Source of the DNA: Blastocatellia bacterium
GTDB lineage: Bacteria; Acidobacteriota; Blastocatellia; Pyrinomonadales; Pyrinomonadaceae
Assembly: GCA_013695195.1 (NCBI GenBank)
Contig: JACDAY010000168.1
Coordinates: 1-19,848, forward strand
Direction of reading: 5' to 3'
DNA length: 19,848 bases
The notes beneath the pieces were generated by a model. It was not told the origin of the DNA, ran no database searches, and was given only the letters and a program-made list of their open reading frames with translations. How positions within the stretch are numbered: the stretch's first letter is position 1; the number at the start of each line of letters is the position of its first letter. The position numbers and the translations under genes are program-made. Shown piece by piece: positions 1-6,956 of this stretch.

Positions 1-1464
1 TTCCAGGGGATACTTTTAGGCGTTGCGATATCGCTTCTTTTTTCCGCTCTTCCGCTGCTTCAGGTTCGAAATATTAAACCCAAATTACTGTTGCGCGATG
101 AGAATAATGACAGCCTTCGAAAACTTGATCCCGCAAAATGGATTTTCGGCGCACTGTCATTGGCCGGTCTGCTCGGGCTTGCTGTCTGGCAGGCAGGCTC
201 ATTAAAGGTCGGGGTATTTTTTCTTGCAGGATTAGGCCTGACGTCTGCTGTTTTATATTTTTCGGCGGTTTTACTGACCTGGCTGTTAAGACGGAGCAGG
301 AATCTCGGCTCATTCGCTCTCCGGCAGGCGGTGAACTCGCTTTACAGGCCCGGCAATCAGACACGCATTATTCTGCTCGCGGTCGGGCTGGGAGCGTTTG
401 TCGTATTGGCCGTGCAATCACTTCAAACGAACCTGATCCGCGAGTTCGATTTTACGAGAAACCAACGTCTGCCAAGCCTTTTCTTCATCGATATTCAAAA
501 GAGCCAGATAGAAGATCTCGTCAGGCTTATCGAAGAAAGGATCGGTGAAAAAGCCGAGTCCACGCCGACTGTCCGCACGCGGATCGCTTTCATTAATGGT
601 CAGCCTTTCGATTTCCAACAGCGTGAGGTTCGGCAGCAGCAAGGCCAGATCGGCCGCGAATTCGCGGTTACATATCGTGCAAATCTTGACGAAAACGAGA
701 GCGTTATTGAGGGCGAATGGTGGCGGGGAAATGTGAATCAGGAGCATCCGCAGGTTTCGGTTGAAGAAGAAATGGCTACGCGGCTCAAAGTTTCGGTCGG
801 TGATTCGATGACGTTCGATATATCAGGGCGGAAGATCACGGCGCAAGTGGCGAATATCAGAAAGCTGGACCTTCGCAACACGCGTACCGCTTTCGTATTC
901 GTCTTTCGTCCCGGAACATTGGAACAAGCGCCGCAGAGCTTTGCCGCAACCGTGCTCACGCGTATTCCGGCGACCGAGCGCCAGCGCTTACAACGCGAGA
1001 TTCTAAACAGCTTTCCGAATGTTCAGATCTTTGACGTTGCCGATATCGTCGCTGTAATTCAAAAGCTGATAAGCAATTTCGTTCTCGCTATTTCGTTTGT
1101 CGGAAGTTTTGTAATACTGAGCGGAATATTGATCCTGGTCGGTTCGATCGCTCTTACCAAATCGCAGAGAATTTATGAGAACGCAGTTCTGAAAACTCTC
1201 GGAGCAAAACGATTGACCCTCGCGTCAATTTTGATCGCTGAATACGGCCTGCTCGGAACCCTCGCCGGGATCATAGGCTCGGGTTTTGCGGTGCTGCTGT
1301 CGTTTGCCGTCAGCCGATTTGTTCTCGATATCGATTGGGAATTCGATCCAGTTTTAATGTTGACCGGTATTTTGGCCACCGCGATATTAGTGATGATAGT
1401 CGGCACAATTGCGAGCTTTGACGTGCTGTTCAGAAAGCCGCTCGCAACGCTGCGCTCGCAGTAA
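1..1464 (+). CDS. FtsX-like ABC transporter permease, C-terminal part (5' truncated by window edge)
   Basis: The frame is open from base 1, so this is the last 487 residues of a longer protein; a TTG at 91 is internal, not a start. The visible part begins with a membrane segment ending in PLLQVRNIKP. Two further hydrophobic helices follow, then one around LLAVGLGAFVVLAV. A soluble, MacB-like periplasmic domain spans roughly residues 145-340. The C-terminus has three membrane helices with the FtsX-family core ENAVLKTLGA and the glycine-rich IAEYGLLGTLAGIIG. Two FtsX blocks in one chain match YbbP-type permeases, which are usually about 800 residues long and pair with a LolD/YbbA-like ATPase. 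Such systems work in the inner membrane on lipids, lipoproteins or peptides; the substrate cannot be told here. The ATPase would be expected upstream, outside the window. Confidence 0.9.
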   Translation, partial: FQGILLGVAISLLFSALPLLQVRNIKPKLLLRDENNDSLRKLDPAKWIFGALSLAGLLGLAVWQAGSLKVGVFFLAGLGLTSAVLYFSAVLLTWLLRRSRNLGSFALRQAVNSLYRPGNQTRIILLAVGLGAFVVLAVQSLQTNLIREFDFTRNQRLPSLFFIDIQKSQIEDLVRLIEERIGEKAESTPTVRTRIAFINGQPFDFQQREVRQQQGQIGREFAVTYRANLDENESVIEGEWWRGNVNQEHPQVSVEEEMATRLKVSVGDSMTFDISGRKITAQVANIRKLDLRNTRTAFVFVFRPGTLEQAPQSFAATVLTRIPATERQRLQREILNSFPNVQIFDVADIVAVIQKLISNFVLAISFVGSFVILSGILILVGSIALTKSQRIYENAVLKTLGAKRLTLASILIAEYGLLGTLAGIIGSGFAVLLSFAVSRFVLDIDWEFDPVLMLTGILATAILVMIVGTIASFDVLFRKPLATLRSQ

Positions 1465-1565
1465 ATTTCACCGCCGAGACGCCGAGATTAAGATAACACT
1501 GCCCGTCTCATCAAATATCCACTCTTAAATTTCTCTCAGCGTCTCGGCGTCTCGGCGGTGAAATT
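1464..1565. repeat. Long inverted repeat between convergent genes (24-nt perfect arms)
   Basis: The left arm (1464-1487) and right arm (1542-1565) are perfect reverse complements over 24 bases, separated by 54 bases. Read on the plus strand, the right arm contains CTCGGCGTCTCGGCGG, two near-identical 8-base units. The stop codons of both flanking genes touch the arms (TAA 1462-1464 on plus; TAA 1566-1564 on minus). A transcript from either side could fold it, so it may act as a shared terminator although no long T-run follows. It may also be a dispersed REP-like element. Confidence 0.85.
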
Positions 1566-2880
1566 AATTCTTCTCCTCGAACGGATGGGCTCCGAGCACG
1601 TTGCGCATATTCACCTGGCTAAAAAGGGTTTCGAGATAGGCTCCAAAACGGTGAAGAATCGGAACGAGGTCTTTTTTGTCGGTGGTTGCGAAAACTTCCT
1701 CGCTGAATCTCTCGATCGTTTCCTTGTCCTTAAAAAACAAATAGCGTGTCGGCTCGGCTACGAAAAGAGTTATTTGCCGGTTCAAATCCCCGAGCGAACG
1801 CTTGTCAGGACTATGTTCGGCTGCCTTAACAGCCTGAAGAACCTGCCACAAGTGCTTTCTCAGCATCAGGGATTGCTCGAGTTTTTTCTGAAAATGGGGG
1901 AAAACTTCGTTGACGGCTATTCCCGGTTCGATGAGGCGTGCGAAACCGGCCAGGATCTGTTCAAAACTGTCGTTCAAAAGAGCATATGCGGTTTCGATTC
2001 TCGCATATATCGTCGGCGCCGGGCGTATACCTACAAGCCCTGTCAGCTCCTGCTGATAGACTTTTTTTAACTCCAGCGACGCCGAATATGAAGCACTGTC
2101 GAGTGAGTTAAAAAGATCGGCGGTTTCGTCCGGAAATCGGGCAAGCCGATTATTAATATAGTTTATAAGTCCCTCGGATTCTTCATAAACCTTTGAAAAT
2201 ATCAACAAAGTCGGCTTCAGCGGCTCATCATCCTTAACCATTCTGCCAATGACGCTGAGAAATTTAAGAATTTTTGCGAAACGCGGGAGAATAAACTCGA
2301 GATCGGCGCGGTCGGCAAACGGGATGGGTTTGCTTTGCAAGAGTTTTTTTAAATTAGCTGGAAGATAATCGTCGGTTGATTTGCCGGTCTGTCCTGTAAA
2401 CCTGCCCACCACCTTCGAATCCCGTAGTTTTCCGTATAATAAAACACTCCATGACTTCCAAACACTAAATTCCAGGTATTCGCTTTGAATGAAACTGCCG
2501 TTAAGAGTTATCGTATCTCTAAGAAACGAAGAGAATTCATTGGAGTCGTCAAGGCTGATCGGAAGATCCGTCACTTCGGAGTCGCTCAAGGTTTTCCTGA
2601 GTCGGTAGTTTAACCGAGAGCAGATCAGAAGAGCCGAATGCGTAAGACGGAATTCCTTTGTCCAATTCCGTGTCGAATCGGCCGGCCGATTATTTTCCGC
2701 CGGCGAGTGATCCCATGTACTTAAAAAACATTCCAGCCCGGCGAGCCATAAACCGAGCTCGAAAGCAATTTCTTCTGCCTGCTCGCCGGCCGGATTTGAA
2801 AACGAGTCCTTTGCCAGAAGTGCGGCTGAATATGTAATTCCCGGATTAAAGAAAGGTGTTTGCGGTGCAACGCGTTCCAA
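1564..2880 (-). CDS. Uncharacterised 438-residue soluble protein
   Basis: I do not recognise this family. The product has no signal peptide and no membrane-spanning segment. It is rich in leucine, glutamate and charged residues with few glycines, as expected for a mostly helical cytoplasmic protein. Scattered aromatic-rich patches (for example FELGLWLAGLECFLSTWDH near the N-terminus) could form a hydrophobic core. No nucleotide-binding, metal-binding or catalytic motif stands out. The start is TTG at 2880: a GAGGA ribosome-binding site lies nine bases upstream (2890-2894), and a good promoter sits about 65 bases upstream of the start codon. The gene is divergent from rdgB and convergent with the ABC permease, so it appears to be a single-gene transcript. 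Its stop codon lies in the right arm of the inverted repeat. Confidence 0.8.
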   Translation of the reverse strand: MERVAPQTPFFNPGITYSAALLAKDSFSNPAGEQAEEIAFELGLWLAGLECFLSTWDHSPAENNRPADSTRNWTKEFRLTHSALLICSRLNYRLRKTLSDSEVTDLPISLDDSNEFSSFLRDTITLNGSFIQSEYLEFSVWKSWSVLLYGKLRDSKVVGRFTGQTGKSTDDYLPANLKKLLQSKPIPFADRADLEFILPRFAKILKFLSVIGRMVKDDEPLKPTLLIFSKVYEESEGLINYINNRLARFPDETADLFNSLDSASYSASLELKKVYQQELTGLVGIRPAPTIYARIETAYALLNDSFEQILAGFARLIEPGIAVNEVFPHFQKKLEQSLMLRKHLWQVLQAVKAAEHSPDKRSLGDLNRQITLFVAEPTRYLFFKDKETIERFSEEVFATTDKKDLVPILHRFGAYLETLFSQVNMRNVLGAHPFEEKN

Positions 2881-2889
2881 ATGGGATAT

Positions 2890-2894
2890 TCCTC
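2890..2894 (-). promoter_or_regulatory. Ribosome-binding site supporting a TTG start
   Basis: GAGGA on the minus strand sits nine bases before TTG at 2880. No in-frame ATG with better signals is present nearby, so this site decides the start of the 438-residue protein. Confidence 0.55.
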
Positions 2895-2945
2895 ACAAGA
2901 AGTTTTGTTGATAAAAAGGCGGGCAGCGAAAAATCCGCTATTTAT

Positions 2946-2975
2946 TTTATACATTGAAACGGCCTGTTTTGGCAA
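2946..2975 (-). promoter_or_regulatory. Sigma-70 type promoter for the 438-residue protein
   Basis: On the minus strand, TTGCCA (2975-2970) and TATAAA (2951-2946) are 18 bases apart. Transcription would begin near 2938, giving a leader of about 57 bases before the TTG start. The match is by eye only. Confidence 0.6.
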
Positions 2976-3031
2976 TGAAAATATAAGTTTTTTTTTCCCA
3001 CGCAGACTGCGGTGACGAGAAATCCGAAGCG

Positions 3032-3643
3032 ATGATAAAAAATACAGAGCTTCTTTTTGCATCTAACAACCGAGGAAAAGTCAGGGAGATGCAGCGGCTT
3101 TTTGAAGGCCTGCCGATAACGTTCCGGTGCTTGCCGGATTTTCCGGGTGTCAAAGAAGTTGAAGAAACCGGCTTAACATTTGAAGAAAACGCGGCTTTGA
3201 AAGCGCGTGGTTATGCCGGACAGACAGGCCTTTGTGCTCTGGCAGATGATTCTGGACTGGAAATTGCGGCTTTGGGTGGTGCACCGGGAGTGCACTCGTC
3301 CCGGTATGCAGGCGCACATACGGGGTATGACGAAAAGATAAGGCTGCTGCTGCACGAAATTGATCGAACCGGAGATGTCCGGCGAAATGCAAGATTTGTT
3401 TGTGAAATGGCGCTGGCGGACAAGAATGGCGAAATACTTACGACCGCGAGAGGGGTTTGTGACGGTTTTATTGCGAACGAGCTGCGCGGAACGAACGGTT
3501 TCGGCTACGATCCGATATTCATTCCGGCTGGATATGACGCGACATTTGGCGAGTTGCCCGATGATATTAAACAGCAAATTAGCCATCGCGGACATGCTTG
3601 TGTGAAAATAATGCGATATTTACTTGATTTTATCGCTGTTTGA
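3032..3643 (+). CDS. rdgB: XTP/dITP diphosphatase (RdgB/HAM1 family)
   Basis: This house-cleaning enzyme hydrolyses deaminated purine nucleotides such as dITP, ITP and XTP to the monophosphate and pyrophosphate, keeping hypoxanthine and xanthine out of nucleic acids. All family signatures are visible in 203 residues, the usual length: the N-terminal substrate-binding ASNNRGKVRE (10-19), the acidic metal-binding ADDSGLEI (71-78), GTNGFGYDPIF (153-163) and the C-terminal KQQISHRGHA (180-189), close to the usual KNxISHRxxA. The ATG at 3032 is chosen because the protein then begins directly at the first beta strand. The ribosome-binding site is weak. The gene is divergent from the 438-residue gene, and the tRNA-Pro promoter starts two bases after its stop codon. 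Confidence 0.96.
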   Translation: MIKNTELLFASNNRGKVREMQRLFEGLPITFRCLPDFPGVKEVEETGLTFEENAALKARGYAGQTGLCALADDSGLEIAALGGAPGVHSSRYAGAHTGYDEKIRLLLHEIDRTGDVRRNARFVCEMALADKNGEILTTARGVCDGFIANELRGTNGFGYDPIFIPAGYDATFGELPDDIKQQISHRGHACVKIMRYLLDFIAV

Positions 3644-3644
3644 C

Positions 3645-3673
3645 TTGACCAATCCAGTTTTCGCCTGTAAAAT
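3645..3673 (+). promoter_or_regulatory. Promoter of tRNA-Pro
   Basis: TTGACC (3645-3650) and TAAAAT (3668-3673) are separated by exactly 17 bases, close to the sigma-70 consensus. The -35 box begins two bases after the rdgB stop. Initiation near 3680 would leave a 5' leader of about 25 bases to be removed by RNase P. Confidence 0.8.
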
Positions 3674-3705
3674 TCGACACTTGGACTCGTTTCTTAGATG
3701 AAACA

Positions 3706-3782
3706 CGGGGCGTAGCACAGCCTGGTAGTGCGCACGGTTTGGGACCGTGAGGCCGCAAGTTCGAATCTTGCCGCCCCGACCA
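3706..3782 (+). tRNA. tRNA-Pro (anticodon UGG)
   Basis: The sequence folds into a full cloverleaf. The acceptor stem CGGGGCG pairs with CGCCCCG. The D-arm contains AGCCTGGTAG. The anticodon stem CACGG/CCGTG encloses TTTGGGA, with anticodon TGG at 3740-3742. The T-arm is GCAAG-TTCGAAT-CTTGC. The discriminator A and a genomically encoded CCA end the gene at 3782. An unpaired position 1 C with a discriminator A is unusual for many tRNAs, but here position 1 pairs as C-G, as is typical of bacterial tRNA-Pro. Confidence 0.97.
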
Positions 3783-3892
3783 TTCAAACCGGCCCAAGAA
3801 ATTTAGCCCAACTCTGCTGTTTTACTTGCAGACAACCCAGTTCTTTAAAGAATTTCTTATTATTCACAATTACATTGGAGGTTACTTAAATT

Positions 3893-4180
3893 ATGGCTCG
3901 TATGACTCAAACGGAAATCGTTACCGCCCTGGCGGACAAATCAGGAATGAAAAAGACCGAGGTCAAAAGTCTTTTTGACGCGACCGCGGCTCTTGCAACC
4001 GCCGAAGTTAAAAAGAACGGAGAATTTACGCTTCCGGGTTTTGGAAAGCTGGTAAAAGCGACCCGAAAAGCCCGCGAAGGCCGCAATCCTGCAACCGGCA
4101 AGCCGATCCAGATCCCCGCGAAAACCACCGTCAAATTTCGTCTCGGAAAAGCTATGAAAGATGCAGTAGGCGGAAAATAA
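3893..4180 (+). CDS. HU-family DNA-binding protein
   Basis: This small basic nucleoid protein (95 residues, the usual size) dimerises, bends DNA and helps compact the chromosome. The N-terminal helices (TQTEIVTALADKSGMKKTEV) are followed by the beta-arm region with GFGKLVKATRKAREGRNPAT and GKPIQIPAKTTVKFRLGKAM, which carries the RNPxTGxxI signature of the DNA-embracing arm. The start is ATG 3893 with a strong GGAGGT site ten bases upstream (3877-3882). It follows tRNA-Pro by 110 bases and could be partly cotranscribed with it; I could not identify a convincing separate promoter. A hairpin-plus-T terminator closes the unit. Confidence 0.96.
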   Translation: MARMTQTEIVTALADKSGMKKTEVKSLFDATAALATAEVKKNGEFTLPGFGKLVKATRKAREGRNPATGKPIQIPAKTTVKFRLGKAMKDAVGGK

Positions 4181-4206
4181 CAGTAAATTCCCTTTACAAA
4201 TTACGG

Positions 4207-4238
4207 CCGGCGGATATAAAGTCCGCCGGTTTTTTATT
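4207..4238 (+). terminator. Rho-independent terminator after the HU gene
   Basis: CCGGCGGA (4207-4214) pairs with TCCGCCGG (4222-4229) around a 7-base loop. It is followed directly by a six-T run and ATTT. Confidence 0.9.
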
Positions 4239-4491
4239 TGCACAGTCGATTTGAGAAAAAAATCACAAAAAAAGAAAAAAAACCGTGACACTTGCGTAAT
4301 AATTTGTTAACATTTCATTACAAGTTGACACGCGAGCTAAACATCCCAATTTATCTGCAACGTTAAGGTTGATAATTTCAACTGAATAAAGAAACAAAGT
4401 GCTTTATAAAAAGCATTGTGTTGGGTCCGAATTATTCGGATTAATGTGATTAATTTAACCGGATGGGTAAATATCATCAAGGAGAAAAAAA
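4239..4491 (+). other. Leader and upstream region of the 82-residue gene: several hairpins and an imperfect inverted repeat
   Basis: There is no gene here. An A-rich stretch lies at 4255-4283. An imperfect inverted repeat (4284-4294 with 4321-4332, pattern CGTG..CA..CTTG) overlaps the -35 box. Three small hairpins follow in the probable leader: GTTGA-TAATT-TCAAC (4368-4382), an 8-bp stem with one G-U pair at 4398-4405/4410-4417, and TCCGAA-TTA-TTCGGA (4426-4440). I cannot match this to a known riboswitch class. Confidence 0.5.
4325..4354 (+). promoter_or_regulatory. Possible promoter for the 82-residue gene
   Basis: A perfect TTGACA (4325-4330) is followed, 17-19 bases later, by only a poor -10 candidate (the AATTTATC region at 4348-4355). 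The -35 box is convincing; the -10 box is not. Confidence 0.35.
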
Positions 4492-4740
4492 GTGGCAGCA
4501 GCGAAACAAATGACATTGCAGGATCGTATTCTGCAAATCGATCACATACAGGCACGCCGATTTTCTAAATTGGCAGGCGATGCCGTTGACATTGCAACCG
4601 AGGGAATTATCAGACATCTTCGGGCTTGTGTCCGAATGGAAGTCAACCCCGATGCATCGGCCGTCCGCGAAATTATAGATGACGCGTTAAACGGGAGAAG
4701 AGTCTTTGCCGAAACGTCAAACGATCTTCTCGCAGCTTAA
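4492..4740 (+). CDS. Uncharacterised 82-residue protein with a GTG start
   Basis: I do not recognise this protein. It begins at GTG 4492, with GGAG at 4481-4484 seven bases upstream. It has no signal peptide or membrane segment. The composition suggests three or four amphipathic helices: DRILQIDHIQARRFSKLAG, then DAVDIATEGIIRHLRACVRM, then a glutamate- and arginine-containing helix ending in NGRRVF. The size, charge balance and lone cysteine would suit a small regulatory or adaptor protein, but that is a guess. Its own leader, ribosome-binding site and strong terminator (4765-4793) indicate a real monocistronic gene. It converges on the membrane-protein gene. Confidence 0.75.
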   Translation: MAAAKQMTLQDRILQIDHIQARRFSKLAGDAVDIATEGIIRHLRACVRMEVNPDASAVREIIDDALNGRRVFAETSNDLLAA

Positions 4741-4764
4741 TAGTTTTATTTTAGCAATAATATC

Positions 4765-4793
4765 GGCCGCCTTTTACGAGGCGGCCTTTTTTT
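4765..4793 (+). terminator. Rho-independent terminator after the 82-residue gene
   Basis: GGCCGCC (4765-4771) pairs with GGCGGCC (4780-4786) around an 8-base loop and is followed by seven T residues. Confidence 0.92.
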
Positions 4794-4800
4794 GTAACGC

Positions 4801-4856
4801 CGCCCGTCCCGGCGGCTGTCCTGATGGCGTCCCGCCGTCAGACACGCGAGCGGGCA
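4801..4856. repeat. Palindromic GC-rich intergenic element
   Basis: A 9-bp stem, CTGATGGCG (4821-4829) with CGCCGTCAG (4833-4841, one G-U pair), encloses a TCC loop. It is nested within a weaker outer pairing of GCCCG (4802-4806) with CGGGC (4851-4855). It lies between the terminator and the 3' end of the minus-strand membrane-protein gene. The compact stem with a TCC loop resembles the GGGCA-TCC-TGCCC hairpins near 7950 and 8050, suggesting a related REP-like class, but the sequences are not the same. Confidence 0.5.
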
Positions 4857-4865
4857 CGCAAGACT

Positions 4866-6665
4866 TTACCGCAGTCTCACTTTAAAAAGAGTGTAATCGC
4901 CAATAAGTTCGCCGCTGTGGCGTTCGTACCATTTATCCAGTTTGGAAAGATCCGGTGCCCCGGAGTTTTGCAGTACGACGTAAGAGATGGTTGGATTGGC
5001 AGCGTCGTCGGCGCCGAATTGCGCAATATATGCACTATACATTTGCACTTCTCCGGCAATTTCACCGTAAGTCAGAGGCACTGCATAGCTGCTCAGCCTG
5101 TCCGAGTGGCGGCCCCAGCCGAAGAGAGCGATCATTGAAACAAAATCATTTTTGAGCAGATAATCCAAGCCTTTTTCGTCGACATTCGAGTAATATAAAT
5201 ACTGGTAGTAACGCTCCTTGTTTTCCTGCCGGGACAGCCCCGCGAATATATGCTGATGCCGTGCCCAAAGAACGTTTTGCGGCGCGACCGACGGCAGATC
5301 GTCCCCCTGGATCATGTCGTAAGCCAGCACAGTCGAACGATGCGGATCCGCTTCGTCTTTCGCCAGTTCTTCGAGACGCCGCGCAACCGGCAGCGCCTTA
5401 TCCCGTTCGATGTTCGCCCCGTCCAAAACGCGGACGGTGTAATGACATTCGACAAAGCCCCAAATTACTGCAAGTATGGCAATTGCTGCGCAGGCAATCT
5501 TCGACATGGTGAGAGCGCTGTTCAATCTACGCCGCCACAATATTCCGATCGTCAGCATCAGAGCAAGCAAAGCTACGTAATTACCGATAAAAACCTGATA
5601 ATGAATAGGCTGAAGCGAGCGGCCGGTGATGATCTGCTGGTTAAATATAGCGAGCGGAACCAGTGTTAATGACACGGCAAACAGCGTCGAACGTTCTTTA
5701 ATATTGATAATTCTTGCCGCAAGGCCGATTATCAAAAGGATAAGAACAAAAAAGCTGATGTATTCAGGAAAACGAAAAAGATCCGGCATTCGCGTATGGA
5801 CAAGCAGCTGAACGTTGTCCATAGTTTGCGAACGTTGCGATAAAAGATATGCATACGGCAAAAGAACTACTGCCCACGCTACACCGAGAGTCGCCAACGC
5901 CTTCAAATCTCTCCGAAACCCTTCCGGCCTTTCAAAAATCAAGACCGCGCCTAAACAAGCAAGCCACGCCGCAGCCGTTGTCCAAATATAAAAATATGAA
6001 TAAACCGTAAAGGCAAAACAGAGTGTGGCTAGAGCTCCGTAAATCCACTTTGGACTTTGGACTATGGACTTTGGACTTTTTTCCTGCAGCATCTTCCAAA
6101 CAAGCCCGATCATCCCAAAAAAAGCCGGGAAACCCATCGCCGGAATATAACGCCTGAAGCCGGGAAAATAAGGATACGAAAAACCGGTTCCGAGAATTTC
6201 GCCGATCGCACCTTCGCCCGCAGCGAGTGCTCCGCCGCAAAATACGACGAGGCTTGCGGCCATAGCGAACCACGAATCGCCGGTAACCATCCCGACCAGC
6301 CAAAACGCAGCCAGCGCCGCCAGGAAACCCGCTGCCGCACCCGCCAAAGTCATCGCCCACGGCGTTTCGATTCCGAGCAGGCGTGCAGGTAAAGCTATCG
6401 CATAAGGCGCGGCAAACTGTATCGAAAAAAGCGATTCGGGCTGCGGCGTTTCGGGCAAATTGTCACGCCCGGAATAAGGATCGTTCTTACGCGGCCGCCC
6501 ATCGATCAACGCCCGCACATATGATGCATACGCCACTTCATCAATATCGTTATACGCGTAATGCCCGTTCCAATCGTCACCGCGCAGATACAGCATTTTC
6601 ATCTGCGGGTAAAGGGTAAAAATTGCGAGAAAGATCCCGGCGATAATGCCGAAGCGTATTTTCAT
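4866..6665 (-). CDS. Polytopic inner-membrane protein, possibly GT-C-type glycosyltransferase-like
   Basis: The 599-residue product has about ten to twelve hydrophobic helices over residues 1-420, then a mostly soluble C-terminal region. The first helix is followed by an acidic stretch with DIDE (40-43) and nearby tyrosines, in the first external loop. This resembles the position of the catalytic acidic motif in GT-C lipid-linked-sugar glycosyltransferases, so I infer a possible role in envelope glycan or lipid modification. No family signature proves it. I choose ATG 6665 because the 19 residues encoded upstream (to 6722) come from repeat DNA and precede the natural membrane-anchor start MKIRFGIIAG. 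No ribosome-binding site is visible for either start. Around residues 205-220 the coding sequence contains four heptanucleotide repeats, encoding KSPKSIVQSPKW. Confidence 0.75.
   Translation of the reverse strand: MKIRFGIIAGIFLAIFTLYPQMKMLYLRGDDWNGHYAYNDIDEVAYASYVRALIDGRPRKNDPYSGRDNLPETPQPESLFSIQFAAPYAIALPARLLGIETPWAMTLAGAAAGFLAALAAFWLVGMVTGDSWFAMAASLVVFCGGALAAGEGAIGEILGTGFSYPYFPGFRRYIPAMGFPAFFGMIGLVWKMLQEKSPKSIVQSPKWIYGALATLCFAFTVYSYFYIWTTAAAWLACLGAVLIFERPEGFRRDLKALATLGVAWAVVLLPYAYLLSQRSQTMDNVQLLVHTRMPDLFRFPEYISFFVLILLIIGLAARIINIKERSTLFAVSLTLVPLAIFNQQIITGRSLQPIHYQVFIGNYVALLALMLTIGILWRRRLNSALTMSKIACAAIAILAVIWGFVECHYTVRVLDGANIERDKALPVARRLEELAKDEADPHRSTVLAYDMIQGDDLPSVAPQNVLWARHQHIFAGLSRQENKERYYQYLYYSNVDEKGLDYLLKNDFVSMIALFGWGRHSDRLSSYAVPLTYGEIAGEVQMYSAYIAQFGADDAANPTISYVVLQNSGAPDLSKLDKWYERHSGELIGDYTLFKVRLR
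6047..6079. repeat. Heptanucleotide tandem repeat inside the membrane-protein gene
   Basis: Four consecutive 7-base units (ACTTTGG, ACTTTGG, ACTATGG, ACTTTGG) span 6047-6074, with a partial fifth to 6079. They lie in frame inside the coding region and encode a cytoplasm-type loop rich in K, S and P. They resemble heptad STRR repeats described in cyanobacteria in form, not necessarily in origin. Confidence 0.8.
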
Positions 6666-6671
6666 AATGAA

Positions 6672-6738
6672 AAATGGACCAAATGCCAATGGAAAATTGC
6701 TCATACATTTTCCATTTTCCATTGTCTATTGTCCATTT
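6672..6738. repeat. Heptad-containing imperfect inverted repeat upstream of the membrane-protein gene
   Basis: The right side is a tandem array of 7-base units (CATTTTC, CATTTTC, CATTGTC, TATTGTC) at 6706-6733, ending in CATTT. The left side (6672-6697) carries AAATGGAC and AATGGAAAAT, which are reverse complements of GTCCATTT (6731-6738) and ATTTTCCATT (6714-6723 or 6707-6716). The element forms a long imperfect stem immediately upstream of ATG 6665. Its TGGACAA-type units match the TGGACTT-type units inside the gene. Confidence 0.7.
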
Positions 6739-6741
6739 AAC

Positions 6742-6772
6742 AAAAAAACCGGACATCATCTCTGACGTCCAG
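6742..6772 (-). terminator. Orphan rho-independent terminator or attenuator on the minus strand
   Basis: On the minus strand, CTGGACGTC (6772-6764) pairs with GATGTCCGG (6757-6749), with two G-U pairs and a 6-base loop. Seven T residues follow (6748-6742). No minus-strand gene precedes it. It would end an unannotated transcript from the 6773-6956 region, or attenuate transcription into the membrane-protein gene about 80 bases downstream. Confidence 0.7.
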
Positions 6773-6833
6773 TTGGAGGTTATGAATAGTCTGCAGCTAC
6801 AAATTGTCGTGGATGCCGGCTGCACCATTTGGG

Positions 6834-6855
6834 GCTTGATATACTGTAATCAAGC
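6834..6855. other. Hairpin between the membrane-protein and receiver genes
   Basis: GCTTGAT (6834-6840) and ATCAAGC (6849-6855) form a perfect 7-bp stem with an 8-base loop. On the minus strand it would lie about 60 bases upstream of the orphan terminator, and so could be part of the same small RNA. Confidence 0.45.
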
Positions 6856-6873
6856 TGTAAGGCACGGAATTTG

Positions 6874-6893
6874 CTTGAAGTATCTTGAAGTAT
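6874..6893. repeat. 10-bp tandem direct repeat upstream of the receiver gene
   Basis: CTTGAAGTAT occurs twice head-to-tail (6874-6883 and 6884-6893) and runs into TATAAA (6891-6896), a possible -10 box for the receiver gene. No properly spaced -35 box is seen, so an activator site is conceivable but unproven. Confidence 0.4.
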
Positions 6894-6956
6894 AAAGACA
6901 GGATCTGGTTGTTCGATTAACATTCACAAGCCGAATCGCTGTTTTTAGGAGATTTT

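Noticed and set aside
6666..6722. Upstream in-frame extension of the membrane protein (MENGKC...)
   Set aside because: It is encoded by the heptad inverted repeat and lies before the natural membrane-anchor start.
6782..6895. 37-codon plus-strand ORF after a GGAGG at about 6775
   Set aside because: The Shine-Dalgarno is only two or three bases from the ATG, too close, and the peptide has no recognisable feature.
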